This document shows positions 26,542 through 35,837 of a stretch of DNA of 64,000 bases, one piece after another. Made by a program: the position numbers and the translations under genes. Numbering within the stretch: position 1 is the stretch's first letter; each line of letters opens with the position of its first letter. The DNA is from Gemmatimonadota bacterium (lineage in GTDB: Bacteria; Gemmatimonadota; Gemmatimonadetes; Gemmatimonadales; GWC2-71-9), in NCBI GenBank assembly GCA_022563595.1, contig JADFNB010000012.1:1-64000 (forward strand), written 5' to 3'. The notes beneath the pieces were generated by a model. That model worked only from the letters and a program-made list of their open reading frames with translations. It had not been told where the DNA came from and did no database searches.

Positions 26542-28314
26542 TTAGCGGTCTGAGAGCAGGCGCTCGATGTACGCCCTTACCTGATCCTCCAGGACGGTGA
26601 GCGGTACCGTGCCGTTCTGGAGCACTACGTCATGGAACTCCCGCACGTCGAATCGTGTGCCGAGCCGTTGCTCGGCGAGCGAGCGCAGCTCGCGGATCTT
26701 GAGTTCGCCCATCTTGTAGGCTAGCGCCTGGCCCGGCCACGATATGTAGCGATCGATCTCGGTTCGCACTTCGTGCAGTGACAGAGCGGTATTGGACGCC
26801 AGGTAATCCAGCGCCTGCCGGCGGGTCCAGCCCATCGCGTGGATACCGGTGTCCACCACCAGACGGCACGCGCGCCACATCTCGTAGGTGAGTCGCCCAA
26901 ACTGCTCGTAAGGCGTACGGTAAATTCCCGCTTCGATGCCGAGCCATTCGGAGTACAGGCCCCACCCCTCGCCAAAGGCGTTGACGTAGCCGTACCGGCG
27001 GAAGTCGGGCAGATCCTCGATCTCGTTCGCGAGAGCGATCTGGAGATGGTGGCCGGGTACCGCCTCGTGCAGCGTGAGTGCCGGCAGGGTGTAGAGCGGC
27101 CGGTTTTCCAGTCCGTGGGTGTTGACCCAGTAGTAGCCCGGCTCGCTGCTTCCGGCGGGAGCGCCGACATAGCGCCCACCGGTATAGTTCGGCGCCAGAT
27201 GATCGGGTACCGGCGCCACGCCGTAGGTGAGGCGCGGGAGCCTGCCGAAGAGTGATGGGAGCCGTGCGTCCATCCGTTTCGCGATGAACGATGCTTCCTT
27301 GAGCAGTTCCTCGGGTGTTTCCGCGTAGAACCGAGGATCGGTGCGCAGGAACTCGAGGAACTCAGCAAAGCTGCCGTCGAATCCCAGCCCCTCGATGATC
27401 GCCTCCATCTCCGCGCGGATCCGTCGCACCTCGTCGAGCCCGAGTGCGTGAACCTGTTCCGGCGTTATGTCCACCGTCGTGAAGTGACGCACCAGGTGTT
27501 CGTAGTACGCCCGACCGTGCGGGACCTCCGAGATGCCGACCGTCTCGCGGGCGTTTGGGATGTACTCGTCACGCATGAACTCCTGCAACGCGCTGTAGCC
27601 CGGCACGACGGCTTCCGTGATCGCCGCACGTCCGTCGGCTCGGAGGCGGTCGCGCTCCACCTCCGGTATGGATGATGCAAAGTGCTCGAACGGCGCGTAG
27701 AAGACGCTCGTTGTGGGATCGTCCACCACGTGCGCCGCGATGCTGGGTTCCAGGCCGCCGAGTACGACGCGGGGCTGCGTGAATCCGTGCTCCAACCCGC
27801 GGCGCATCATCCCGATCTGTTGCCTCACATATGTGGGGAATGCACGCAGCCGTGCGATATAGTTCTCGTACTGGCGCACCGTCCGGAAGGGCATCGATCT
27901 CGGCAGAGACGCGAAGCCCGTGTGGAACCCCGTCTCGGAAGTGATCGGGATCCAGTGGGCCCCGAACTCGAAATCGGCGATCGCGTCGCGGAGCTCGCGC
28001 TCGAACATGTCGTAGCTCGGGCGATCCTGCTCGCCGAGCGCGGCCCGGTCGATCGCGCCGAGTCGGTCGAGCAGCGCACGGCGGAATTGTGTGCGGCGGT
28101 CCAGATCCGCGGCGGTTACCGAGGGCAGCTGGTCATCGTAGGCGTGCTGGCCCACGGACGTGGCGAACAGCGGGCTCTCACGCAGATCGAACTGCCAGGC
28201 TTCGTCGAACAGAACATGGAGCCGGGCAGCGGCGTCGCCGGTCTGCTGGGCCTCGAGGCGTGGCGCGAGGGCTAGCAGGGACATGGCCAAGAGGACAATG
28301 GAATGACGGCGCAT
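26542..28314 (-). CDS. DUF885-family exported metallopeptidase-like hydrolase
   Basis: A 590-residue protein with a signal peptide (MRRHSIVLLAMSLLALAPRLEAQ). The motif HEAVPGHH with a nearby Glu (FGEGWGLYSEW) is the zinc-site signature of the DUF885 family, which is distantly related to gluzincin carboxypeptidases. Helices such as YENYIARLRAFPTYVRQQIG also match the family. It is probably a periplasmic or extracellular peptidase; the substrate is unknown. ATG 28314 follows GAGGA by five bases and starts the signal peptide. It is convergent with the BNR gene and divergent from the 2OG oxygenase. Confidence 0.88.
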   Translation of the reverse strand: MRRHSIVLLAMSLLALAPRLEAQQTGDAAARLHVLFDEAWQFDLRESPLFATSVGQHAYDDQLPSVTAADLDRRTQFRRALLDRLGAIDRAALGEQDRPSYDMFERELRDAIADFEFGAHWIPITSETGFHTGFASLPRSMPFRTVRQYENYIARLRAFPTYVRQQIGMMRRGLEHGFTQPRVVLGGLEPSIAAHVVDDPTTSVFYAPFEHFASSIPEVERDRLRADGRAAITEAVVPGYSALQEFMRDEYIPNARETVGISEVPHGRAYYEHLVRHFTTVDITPEQVHALGLDEVRRIRAEMEAIIEGLGFDGSFAEFLEFLRTDPRFYAETPEELLKEASFIAKRMDARLPSLFGRLPRLTYGVAPVPDHLAPNYTGGRYVGAPAGSSEPGYYWVNTHGLENRPLYTLPALTLHEAVPGHHLQIALANEIEDLPDFRRYGYVNAFGEGWGLYSEWLGIEAGIYRTPYEQFGRLTYEMWRACRLVVDTGIHAMGWTRRQALDYLASNTALSLHEVRTEIDRYISWPGQALAYKMGELKIRELRSLAEQRLGTRFDVREFHDVVLQNGTVPLTVLEDQVRAYIERLLSDR

Positions 28315-28433
28315 GAGTTCCTCGGAAGGTGAGCGGAATACCGGGGCACTGGCTCGAACCAGGTCCGGAACGTATTCTATCCGCCTCGTGTTGTAAGGGG
28401 AGGCTTTCCCGCCCTTCACCCCGTGAGGACAGT

Positions 28434-29519
28434 ATGACGCACAAGAAGGAACACGGCGTCGGCGCCGTCAACGAGGAGTTCCTGAAGTACGACCAGGTGG
28501 AGCGTCCTCATACCTATCACCTCGCGGAGCAGGCGGACGAGGACGAGTTCGACGAGGAATTCCAGATCCGCACTTGCGACATGAGCCAGTTTCTGGAGGG
28601 CGGGGATGCCGGTAGGGAGCGATTCGCGCAGGAGCTGGGCACGGCGATGCAGGAGATTGGGTTCGCGATCCTCGTGAACCACGGTGTGGACACATCGCTT
28701 CACGATGCCGCTGAGGAGAAAGTCATCGAGTTCTTCACCCGAGCTACGCTCGACGAGAAGATGCGCTATCGTGCCGCGCGGTTCGGGTCGGTGAACGAGG
28801 GCTATTTCCCCGTCAAGGAAACCAGCGACATACATCCCGATCTGGTCGAAGGATGGGTGTTCTGCCGGCGGGCGTTCGATCTGACCGACGGGCGGGATGC
28901 GTCATACCGGGTCGATGATTTCTGGCCCTTACCCGAATTCGAGCCGTTCTTTCGGAGCATCGTGCTCGAGCACGAGAAGCTGATCATCCCGATCACGCAG
29001 AGCATCTTCCGATACCTCGGCATCGACCCGCATCACTATGACGAGAGACTCACGGGCACCAACTTCGGCTTTCGGCTGAACTACTATCCGCCCATCAGCG
29101 CGGAGGACGACGCCTCCGGGGCGGGCCGCCTCCTCGGGCACGAGGACATCGATCTCTTCACCATTCTTCCGGCTCCGAGAGTGGAGGGCCTTCAGGCGCT
29201 CAACCGGCAGAACGGCAAATGGGTCAGGGTGAGCGCCCCTCCGGGCTCCATCATCCTGAACACCGGGGACTACATGCAGCGGATCACGAACGATATCCTA
29301 CCGTCGACGACGCACCGGGTGAGCAAGCCGCGCGATCAGTCCATGCTGGGACGGACGCGCGTATCGATCCCGATGGCGGCATACGTGTGGGAGGACGAGA
29401 TCCTCGAGGTGCTGCCGGGGCTGCCGAACCCGAAGTACGAGCCGATCAAGGCTATCACGTTCCACACGCGCACTACGGCCAAGTTCTACGGCGACGACTA
29501 CGCGGTCGAGAGCACATGA
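28434..29519 (+). CDS. 2-oxoglutarate/Fe(II) oxygenase, isopenicillin N synthase family
   Basis: A 361-residue protein. The N-terminal DIOX_N-like part includes QEIGFAILVNHGVD, and the jelly-roll part FRLNYYPPISAEDD. Iron ligands are His and Asp in LLGHEDIDLFT (HxD) and a distal His in STTHRVSKP. The 2-oxoglutarate carboxylate would be held by Arg in GRTRVSIPM (RxS). Such enzymes hydroxylate or oxidise small molecules in the cytoplasm; no substrate can be named. The first 45 residues are unusually acidic (AEQADEDEFDEEFQ). ATG 28434 has GAGGA five bases upstream. The gene stands alone. Confidence 0.9.
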   Translation: MTHKKEHGVGAVNEEFLKYDQVERPHTYHLAEQADEDEFDEEFQIRTCDMSQFLEGGDAGRERFAQELGTAMQEIGFAILVNHGVDTSLHDAAEEKVIEFFTRATLDEKMRYRAARFGSVNEGYFPVKETSDIHPDLVEGWVFCRRAFDLTDGRDASYRVDDFWPLPEFEPFFRSIVLEHEKLIIPITQSIFRYLGIDPHHYDERLTGTNFGFRLNYYPPISAEDDASGAGRLLGHEDIDLFTILPAPRVEGLQALNRQNGKWVRVSAPPGSIILNTGDYMQRITNDILPSTTHRVSKPRDQSMLGRTRVSIPMAAYVWEDEILEVLPGLPNPKYEPIKAITFHTRTTAKFYGDDYAVEST

Positions 29520-29658
29520 CGGCTAGGCGCATCACAGATGGAGCATCTCGCAGAACTAATCGACGACGGTCAGGGATTCCTCGGGTAGCGGTCCCGAGCC
29601 TCGGCGACGGGCGCCAGCTGTTCCCCGCGACCTGAGCTACGCGCGTTCGTTATAGGTC

Positions 29659-30738
29659 CTACTCAGCTCGAATCCGCTCCACTACCATGTCGCCCATATC
29701 CGACGTGGCGATCCCGCTACGTGCATCGGCTGAGGGCACCTTCCCGCTCTTCAGAAGATCGCTCACCGCGTTCTCGATCCGCGCGGCGCCGGAGGTCTCG
29801 CCCAGGAAGTCCAGCATCATGGATACCGCGCCGATTGCACCGAGCGGGCACGCGACGTTCTTGCCAGCGTACTTCGGCGCCGAGCCGTGTATCGGCTCGA
29901 ACATCGACGTCTGACCGGGATGAATGTTCCCTGATGCTGCGATCCCCATTCCTCCCTGGAGCATGGCGCCGAGGTCGGTGATGATGTCGCCGAATAGGTT
30001 TGTGGTGACGATCACGTCGAACCATTCGGGATTCTTGATCATCCACATGCAGCACGCGTCCACGTACGCGTGGTCGGTCTCGATGTCGGGGAAATCGCGG
30101 GCCACCTGCGCGTACGCGCGGGTCCAGATGTCGTGCGGCCGGATGGCGTTGGCCTTGTCCACCAGTGTCACGCGCCCGCTCGACCCGTCATTCCGTTCGC
30201 GCGCGCGCTTCTCGGCCAACTCGAAGGCGTACCGGCAGGCACGCTCGCATCCCTTCCACGTGTAGACGCCGTTGACCAGCGCGACCTCGTCGGGCGTTCC
30301 CTTCTTCAGGTGACCGCCGATCTGGGCGTACAACCCCTCGGTGTTCTCACGCACGACGACGTAGTCGATATCGTCGGGACCTTTGTTCTTGAGTGGACAG
30401 AGATGCTCGGCATACAGCTTGATGGGCCGAAGGTTGATGTAGAGGTCGAGCCCGAAACGCAGGCCCAGGATGACCGAGCGCTCCACCAGTCCCGGCTCCA
30501 CGTCGGGGTGACCGATCGCACCGAGCAGCACGGCATCCAACTCGCGCCACTCGTCGATCACGCTGTTCGGGACCAGCTCCTTGGTCTCGAGGTAGTACGC
30601 GCCGCTATACGGGTACTCGATCAGCTCATACGCGAAGCCCTCGAGCCCGGCGACGGCTTCGAGGGCTTTGAGCCCTTCGCGCGTTACTTCCGGGCCTATT
30701 CCGTCACCCGGTAGCAGGCCAATGGTATGGGATTTCAC
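29659..30738 (-). CDS. Isocitrate/isopropylmalate-type beta-decarboxylating dehydrogenase
   Basis: A 359-residue NAD(P)-dependent enzyme. It has the N-terminal [15 protein letters not shown], the substrate loop [15 protein letters not shown] and the metal/cofactor block [20 protein letters not shown], followed by [14 protein letters not shown]. Family members oxidise and decarboxylate 2R-hydroxyacids with Mg2+ (isopropylmalate, isocitrate, homoisocitrate, tartrate or malate). The RENTEGLY loop differs from classic LeuB (RELTGGIY), so the substrate is open, although 3-isopropylmalate is possible. No leuA/C/D is nearby. It follows a lipoprotein gene by 11 bases and may be co-transcribed with it. 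Confidence 0.88.
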   Translation of the reverse strand: MKSHTIGLLPGDGIGPEVTREGLKALEAVAGLEGFAYELIEYPYSGAYYLETKELVPNSVIDEWRELDAVLLGAIGHPDVEPGLVERSVILGLRFGLDLYINLRPIKLYAEHLCPLKNKGPDDIDYVVVRENTEGLYAQIGGHLKKGTPDEVALVNGVYTWKGCERACRYAFELAEKRARERNDGSSGRVTLVDKANAIRPHDIWTRAYAQVARDFPDIETDHAYVDACCMWMIKNPEWFDVIVTTNLFGDIITDLGAMLQGGMGIAASGNIHPGQTSMFEPIHGSAPKYAGKNVACPLGAIGAVSMMLDFLGETSGAARIENAVSDLLKSGKVPSADARSGIATSDMGDMVVERIRAE

Positions 30739-30749
30739 GTCGATTCCGG

Positions 30750-31244
30750 CTAGTGTCGGGTCCAGCGGACGGTCACCGTCCGATTCTGGTGAACGACGGT
30801 GACGGTTTCACCGTCTTTGGGCAGATGCGGAAGATCGAATTCCGCGCGGACGATATACACGTACCTACAGACGGTGCTCGGCGCAGTCGCCTTGGTCTCC
30901 GTCCGTGGATTCGGCGCGCGATCCGCAACGGCTGGCCAGCAGAGCGGGCCCGTGACCTGCACCCTGCGGGGTCGCCACACCGGCCCGGCTTCCAAGGCGA
31001 TCCCGATCTCCTGCAACAGGCGGTCGACCTCGTCGCGCTGCTCGACCGGGATCTCCAGCTCCACGAGGGCGTGAAGGCCCACCGAGCACGAGTCCACCGC
31101 GACCCAGCCGTTCCCCAGCTCCACCAACGGACCTACGGGAGCGAAGGCGCGGCCGTCGAGATGCGCCAACCTGGCGGGGCCGCAGCCTGCTACGGCGGCC
31201 GCCAGCATGATGCCGAATGATCGCTGCCGGAAATGAAGCCTCAC
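30750..31244 (-). CDS. Putative lipoprotein of unknown function
   Basis: A 164-residue protein. A GTG start at 31244 has GAGGG six bases upstream. It gives a short basic N-region and the hydrophobic stretch GIMLAAAVAGC, with Cys as the likely lipid-modified residue. The mature part has a predicted ferredoxin-like alternation (LHALVELEIPVEQRDEVDRL, then CRYVYIVRAEFDLPHLP). I recognise no family. It lies just upstream of the decarboxylating dehydrogenase (11-base gap) and is divergent from the possible ART-fold gene. Confidence 0.6.
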   Translation of the reverse strand: MRLHFRQRSFGIMLAAAVAGCGPARLAHLDGRAFAPVGPLVELGNGWVAVDSCSVGLHALVELEIPVEQRDEVDRLLQEIGIALEAGPVWRPRRVQVTGPLCWPAVADRAPNPRTETKATAPSTVCRYVYIVRAEFDLPHLPKDGETVTVVHQNRTVTVRWTRH

Positions 31245-31368
31245 TGCCGTCCCTCGTCTCCGTATAGCAATAGAGTATTGAAAGTGAAGCGCTCTTGCGC
31301 CAGGGGGACGATGAAGTGGAACGGGGGCGCTTCCCACAGGCCTCTGGTCGCGCCATCTTTCCAAAAGA

Positions 31369-31758
31369 ATGTCAGAGACCGTTTTTTACCATCGCACGAC
31401 CATCGCGGGCGCCCGCGAGATCGCCAAGTCCGGCTTCGCAGATGAGAAGTGGGGATTCGACATCCGCGACGATCGTTCCGGCGAGCCGCTGAAGATGGTG
31501 GGCGTCTGGCTCACGAACCGTCCACTCGGGGAGCACGAGGGGCCGGATGGTGACGCCGTGTTGGAAGTGCGCATCAGCCTCTCGGAAGAGTCGTTGCAAG
31601 CGTTCGAAGTCGAAGAGCTGTTCTGGGACGCGCGGATCTGGGTCATACCGGCGGAACTCATCAATCCGCACATCACGGTACGGATTCTCGAGGTCGATCC
31701 CCGCACGTCGTGGTTCCACGAGGCGATCGATCCGGACGAGCCAGACGAAGAATTGTAG
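31369..31758 (+). CDS. Small protein, possible ADP-ribosyltransferase-like fold
   Basis: A 129-residue protein beginning SETVFYHRTTIAGAREIAKSG, then GVWLTNRPLGE and AVLEVRISLSE. The order of a strand ending Y-H-R-T, a helix with a following G-F turn, and a G-V-W-L-T strand recalls the ART/PARP superfamily fold, including small uncharacterised bacterial members. The catalytic Glu cannot be located with confidence, so activity is uncertain. The acidic C-terminal tail (DPDEPDEEL) is odd. It is a single gene convergent with the threonine dehydrogenase gene. Confidence 0.6.
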   Translation: MSETVFYHRTTIAGAREIAKSGFADEKWGFDIRDDRSGEPLKMVGVWLTNRPLGEHEGPDGDAVLEVRISLSEESLQAFEVEELFWDARIWVIPAELINPHITVRILEVDPRTSWFHEAIDPDEPDEEL

Positions 31759-31773
31759 TCGGTTACGCTCGTT

Positions 31774-32736
31774 TCACTCCTCATCGTTGGCGAGCTTCTC
31801 CTCCAGGTGCTTCAGCATGTCGTCGGTCGTGGTTTCCAGATCGTAGGAAGGATCCCAGCCCCACTCCTCGCGCGCGGCGCTATCGTCGATCGAGTTGGGC
31901 CACGAGTCCGCGATCGCTTGGCGTACCGGATCTATCTGATAGCGGATGACGAAATCCGGTATGCGCCGGCGAATCGCCTCCGCGACCTCGGTCGGCGTGA
32001 AGTTCATCGCGGTTACGTTGAACGCGTTGCGGTGAATCAGGCGCGCGGCGTCGGCTTCCATGACGTCGATCGCGGCCTTGATCGCGTCCGGCATGTACAT
32101 CATGTCCAGCCTTGTGTCCGCAGCGAGGAATGACGTGTAAGGCCGGTGCCTGATGGCTTCGTAGAAGATCTCCACCGCGTAGTCGGTGGTGCCGCCGGCC
32201 GGTGGCGTAATGTGGGAGATCAACCCGGGGTAGCGAACCCCGCGTGTGTCCACACCGAACCGCACGTAATAGTAGTTGCACAGCAACTCGCCGGCGGTCT
32301 TGGTGATGCCGTACATCGTCGTCGGGTGCTGCACGGTGTCCTGTGGCGTGTGGTCCGCAGGTGTCGTCGGCCCAAACGCCCCGATCGAGCTGGGCACGAA
32401 GAGCGCGCAACGGTTGGTGCGTGCGACCTCCAGCACATTGTAGAGCCCGCCCATGTTCACCTGCCACGCGACGAGCGGTTTCTCCTCGGCGACCGCTGAG
32501 AGGATGGCCGCCAGATGGTAGATGGTATCGATGTTGTAGCGCCGTACGACCTCCTGGAGCTGTCGGGTGTTGGTGCAGTCGACGAACTCGAAGGGGCCCT
32601 GTACGCCGGGTGTACTCGCGTGCGGCCTCCGAATGTCGGATGCCACGACGTCGTCCGTTCCGTTGCGCTCGCGGAGTGCGGGGACAAGCTCCGATCCGAT
32701 CTGCCCTAGGGCGCCGGTCACGAGGATGCGTCGCAG
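31774..32736 (-). CDS. L-threonine 3-dehydrogenase, SDR (epimerase-like) type
   Basis: A 320-residue extended-SDR protein with the NAD-binding RILVTGALGQIGSEL, the catalytic YxxxK in TTMYGITKTAGELL, and the family segments IYHLAAILSAVAEEKP, SSIGAFGP and VRYPGLIS. These match the bacterial SDR-type threonine dehydrogenase that makes 2-amino-3-ketobutyrate from threonine. GTG 32721 would delete the first beta-strand. A CTG at 32736, ten bases after AAGGAG (32752-32747), restores it, so I take CTG as the likely start. It is divergent from the S46 peptidase gene. Confidence 0.87.
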   Translation of the reverse strand: MRRILVTGALGQIGSELVPALRERNGTDDVVASDIRRPHASTPGVQGPFEFVDCTNTRQLQEVVRRYNIDTIYHLAAILSAVAEEKPLVAWQVNMGGLYNVLEVARTNRCALFVPSSIGAFGPTTPADHTPQDTVQHPTTMYGITKTAGELLCNYYYVRFGVDTRGVRYPGLISHITPPAGGTTDYAVEIFYEAIRHRPYTSFLAADTRLDMMYMPDAIKAAIDVMEADAARLIHRNAFNVTAMNFTPTEVAEAIRRRIPDFVIRYQIDPVRQAIADSWPNSIDDSAAREEWGWDPSYDLETTTDDMLKHLEEKLANDEE

Positions 32737-32940
32737 CGTGTGGAATCTCCTTGCAGCAGAGCATACGGAATCTGTGTCAGGGTGCGCCGGAAGGTATCGT
32801 CGCGGCCGTCCGACGGCCAGCTTGCCGACACGTGACCTTCACTAGATCTTCACGTTGCCCCGGCGATAGTGCGACGCATCTGGCCGCACGCGAACCGGAC
32901 ATTACTCAACACGAGCCCTGCAAACGCGCGGGAGATCACC

Positions 32941-35115
32941 ATGCGTACAGCCGTCCAGTCCCTCTTCACCACGATAGTCGCTGCGACCGTTGCCGGATGC
33001 GCTGGCGCGGGGGCGGGCGCCGGGCCGGCGCCCGCCCCCGCGCGGGCGGCGGTCGATACGGTCTTCGTCGTCGATACCGTAGTCGCCACGCCGTTGGTGG
33101 CGGCGGACGCGCTCCGCGCTGGTCGCTTCGACAACGGCAAGATGTGGACGTTCGAGTATCCGCCGATGGAGTACTTCCGGGAGGCGTACGATTTTCGGCC
33201 CGATTCGGCCTGGTTCGAGCATGCCCGTCTCGCGGCCCTCCGCCTCCCCGGGTGTACCGCGTCCTTCGTATCGGCCCGCGGGCTGGTTCTCACGAACCAT
33301 CACTGCGGCCGCGGCAGCGTCTTTGACGTTACGCGGCCGGGCGAACGGCTCGTGGACGAGGGATTCCTCGCGGAGACGCTGGTCGATGAGCGGCCGGTTG
33401 CGGACCTCTACGTGGACCAGTTGATCACCGTCGTGGACGTGAGCGACGAGTTCGCTGGAGTGCCTGCGGGACGGCGCAGCCAGGTGAGCGAAGCGGTCAG
33501 CCGGCGGATCGCCGCCGAGTACGGCGGAGCGGACGGCGGGATCGAGGTGGAGATCGTGGAGCTGTGGAACGGTGCCGTGACCAAGGCGTACGTCTTCCAC
33601 CGGTTCAGCGATATTCGGCTGGTGTTCGCCCCGGAACTCCAGCTCGGGTACTTCGGCGGCGATTCGGACAACTTTACCTACCCGCGCTACGCGCTCGACA
33701 TGACGTTTTTCCGTGTGTATGTCGACGGCGAGCCGTACGAGCCCGAGTTCTACTTCCCGTGGACGGCGGACGGCGTCGAAGAAGGCGACGCGGTTTTTGT
33801 GATTGGCAATCCCGGCTCGACCGCCCGGCTCGAGACGGTGGCGCAGCTCGAGTTCCGTCGCGACGTCAGCGAGAAGGCGATCCTCGATCTCTTCACCAGC
33901 CGCATCGAGGCGTTGGAGGCCTACTCCGGGGAATTTCCCGAGGAGGCCGAACAGCTGGGAACGCGTAACCGGATCTTCGGGCTCATGAACGCGCAGAAGC
34001 TCTATACCGGACGCTACGCCGCGCTCAACGATCCTATCGTCATGGTCCGGCGGGCGGATACCGAGCGGAAGTTCCGCACTGCGGTGGAGCAGAACCCACG
34101 CGTGGGCGAGTTGTACCGGGATCTGTGGGACCGGATGGCGGAAGTCCAGGCGCGTAAAGCGGCGCTGCATCGCGAATACGGTGCGTTCCTGGCGCTCACC
34201 AGCGGCGGGTTCGCCTCAGCGGTGGCGCGGCGCGCATATCTGGCCAGCCGGTATCTCGCCGCCCAGGCGGCTGGCGCCCCGACCAGCCGGGTCTCGCAGC
34301 TCGCCGACGGGGTGCGCGCGGTGGGCGCGCAACCGGCCGCCCTTCAGGTCCGGCTCCTCACCGCCCGCCTGCGTGACCTGGTGCACTACCTGGGTGACAC
34401 GAGCCGGGTCGTGCAGGCCGTTCTCGAGGGGAGGACACCGGAAGCCGCGGCGCGGCTCATCCTCGAGCGGTCGATCCTGAGCGATTCCACCAGCTGTACG
34501 AGGGCGCTGGACGAGGGAACCCTGACCGGACGAGATCCCGCGGTGCGCATGATGGCGGCATTGACCGGGCGGTTCGACGACTATCAGCAGGCGTTTGGGG
34601 CGCTGCTCGCGGACGAGCAGGAGATCGCGTTGGCTGTCGGCCGGGCGTGGTTCGAGGTGTACGGTACGGCGGAGCCGCCCGACGCGACCTTCTCGCTGCG
34701 AATGGCCGACGGCGTCGTTAAGCCCTACGATTACAACGGCACGGTCGCCCCGGCGTACACGACGTTCTACGGACTGTACGACCATTACTACTCGTACGGC
34801 ACCGGAACGGAATGGGATCTGCCCCAGCGGTGGCTGAATCCACCGGCGTCATTCGACCTCTCGACGCCGCTCAACTTCGTCTCCACTGCCGACATCGTCG
34901 GTGGGAACTCAGGATCACCTGTGATCAACGTCGATCTCGAGCTGGTCGGGGTGGCCTTCGACGGCAACATCGAAAGCCTCTCCGGGGACTACATCTACCT
35001 GCCGAAGAGCAACCGCGCAGTCTCGGTAGACGCCCGTGGGATGATCGAGGCACTGGAGGACATCTACGGCGCGGCCCGTTTGGTCGACGAGCTGATCGCC
35101 GGACGGCAACGGTAG
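32941..35115 (+). CDS. S46-family dipeptidyl peptidase, lipoprotein
   Basis: A 724-residue DPP7/DPP11-type serine peptidase. A lipoprotein signal (FTTIVAATVAGC) is followed by a Gly/Ala/Pro-rich spacer. The catalytic His sits in LPGCTASFVSARGLVLTNHHC; the Ser is in STADIVGGNSGSPVINVDLE near the C-terminus; the Asp lies around GDSDNFTYPRY. S46 enzymes remove dipeptides from peptide N-termini in the periplasm of bacteria that live on peptides. ATG 32941 has GGGAG six bases upstream and begins the signal. It matches the peptidase-rich character of this region. Confidence 0.92.
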   Translation: MRTAVQSLFTTIVAATVAGCAGAGAGAGPAPAPARAAVDTVFVVDTVVATPLVAADALRAGRFDNGKMWTFEYPPMEYFREAYDFRPDSAWFEHARLAALRLPGCTASFVSARGLVLTNHHCGRGSVFDVTRPGERLVDEGFLAETLVDERPVADLYVDQLITVVDVSDEFAGVPAGRRSQVSEAVSRRIAAEYGGADGGIEVEIVELWNGAVTKAYVFHRFSDIRLVFAPELQLGYFGGDSDNFTYPRYALDMTFFRVYVDGEPYEPEFYFPWTADGVEEGDAVFVIGNPGSTARLETVAQLEFRRDVSEKAILDLFTSRIEALEAYSGEFPEEAEQLGTRNRIFGLMNAQKLYTGRYAALNDPIVMVRRADTERKFRTAVEQNPRVGELYRDLWDRMAEVQARKAALHREYGAFLALTSGGFASAVARRAYLASRYLAAQAAGAPTSRVSQLADGVRAVGAQPAALQVRLLTARLRDLVHYLGDTSRVVQAVLEGRTPEAAARLILERSILSDSTSCTRALDEGTLTGRDPAVRMMAALTGRFDDYQQAFGALLADEQEIALAVGRAWFEVYGTAEPPDATFSLRMADGVVKPYDYNGTVAPAYTTFYGLYDHYYSYGTGTEWDLPQRWLNPPASFDLSTPLNFVSTADIVGGNSGSPVINVDLELVGVAFDGNIESLSGDYIYLPKSNRAVSVDARGMIEALEDIYGAARLVDELIAGRQR

Positions 35116-35155
35116 GTAGGGGAGAGCAAGCACGGAGGTAGGAAAGGCCACATCC

Positions 35156-35809
35156 ATGTCCATCTGGGCCGGAATACGCTCCCTTTTCGTTCTCGGGAAA
35201 GGCGTGATCGGAGGGCTGTCGGAGGACGAAGCCGGCGGCGATCCCATCGCGCTGTTCATCGAATGGTTCGAGGCGGCGAAGCGCGCGAATATCTTTCTAC
35301 CCGAGGCGATGAGCGTCGCGACCGCCACCGAGCACGGCGTGCCGTCTGCGCGGATCATGCTCCTCAAGGGCGTCGACCAGCGCGGATTCGTGTTCTACAC
35401 CAACTACGGGAGCCGCAAGGCCGACGAACTGGAGCGAAACCCGCAGGTCGCGCTCCTGTTCCATTGGGGCGTGCTCCAGCGTCAGGTGCGTATCGAGGGG
35501 ACCGCCGAGCGAGTCAGCACCGAGGAATCCGCCGCCTACTTCCCCACGCGACCCTGGGGCAGTCGAATCGGCGCGTGGGCGTCGGAACAGAGCGCCGTCC
35601 TCGAGGATCGTGCGGTGCTCGAGACACGGTTCCGCGAGTGCGAAGCCAAGTACAAAGGCGGCGAGATCCCGCTGCCGCCGTTCTGGGGCGGGTACCGCGT
35701 CGAGCCGTTCCTGATCGAGTTCTGGCAGGGCCGCCTCAACCGGCTGCACGACCGGCTGCGTTACGTGAGAGAAGGTGGTGTCTGGATTCGGGATCGACTC
35801 TACCCATAA
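35156..35809 (+). CDS. pdxH: Pyridoxamine 5'-phosphate oxidase
   Basis: A 217-residue FMN enzyme that oxidises pyridoxine/pyridoxamine phosphate to PLP. Family segments are EAMSVATATEHGVPSARIML, GFVFYTNYGSRKADELERNP, LLFHWGVLQRQVRIEG and the C-terminal PPFWGGYRVEP and EFWQGRLNRLHDR. Length is normal for PdxH. It lies 40 bases after the S46 peptidase gene on the same strand, though functional linkage is unlikely. PLP is needed by CysM in this window and by many other enzymes. Confidence 0.95.
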   Translation: MSIWAGIRSLFVLGKGVIGGLSEDEAGGDPIALFIEWFEAAKRANIFLPEAMSVATATEHGVPSARIMLLKGVDQRGFVFYTNYGSRKADELERNPQVALLFHWGVLQRQVRIEGTAERVSTEESAAYFPTRPWGSRIGAWASEQSAVLEDRAVLETRFRECEAKYKGGEIPLPPFWGGYRVEPFLIEFWQGRLNRLHDRLRYVREGGVWIRDRLYP

Positions 35810-35837
35810 GCACCCCTTCTGACCTTCGGCGTCGCGG

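Noticed and set aside
29580-29598. CTCGGG/CCCGAG hairpin between the 2OG oxygenase and the dehydrogenase
   Set aside because: The stem is only six base pairs with no T-tract; expected by chance in GC-rich DNA.
29659-30738. Naming the dehydrogenase leuB
   Set aside because: The substrate loop is atypical and no leucine biosynthesis gene is nearby, so I left the symbol empty.
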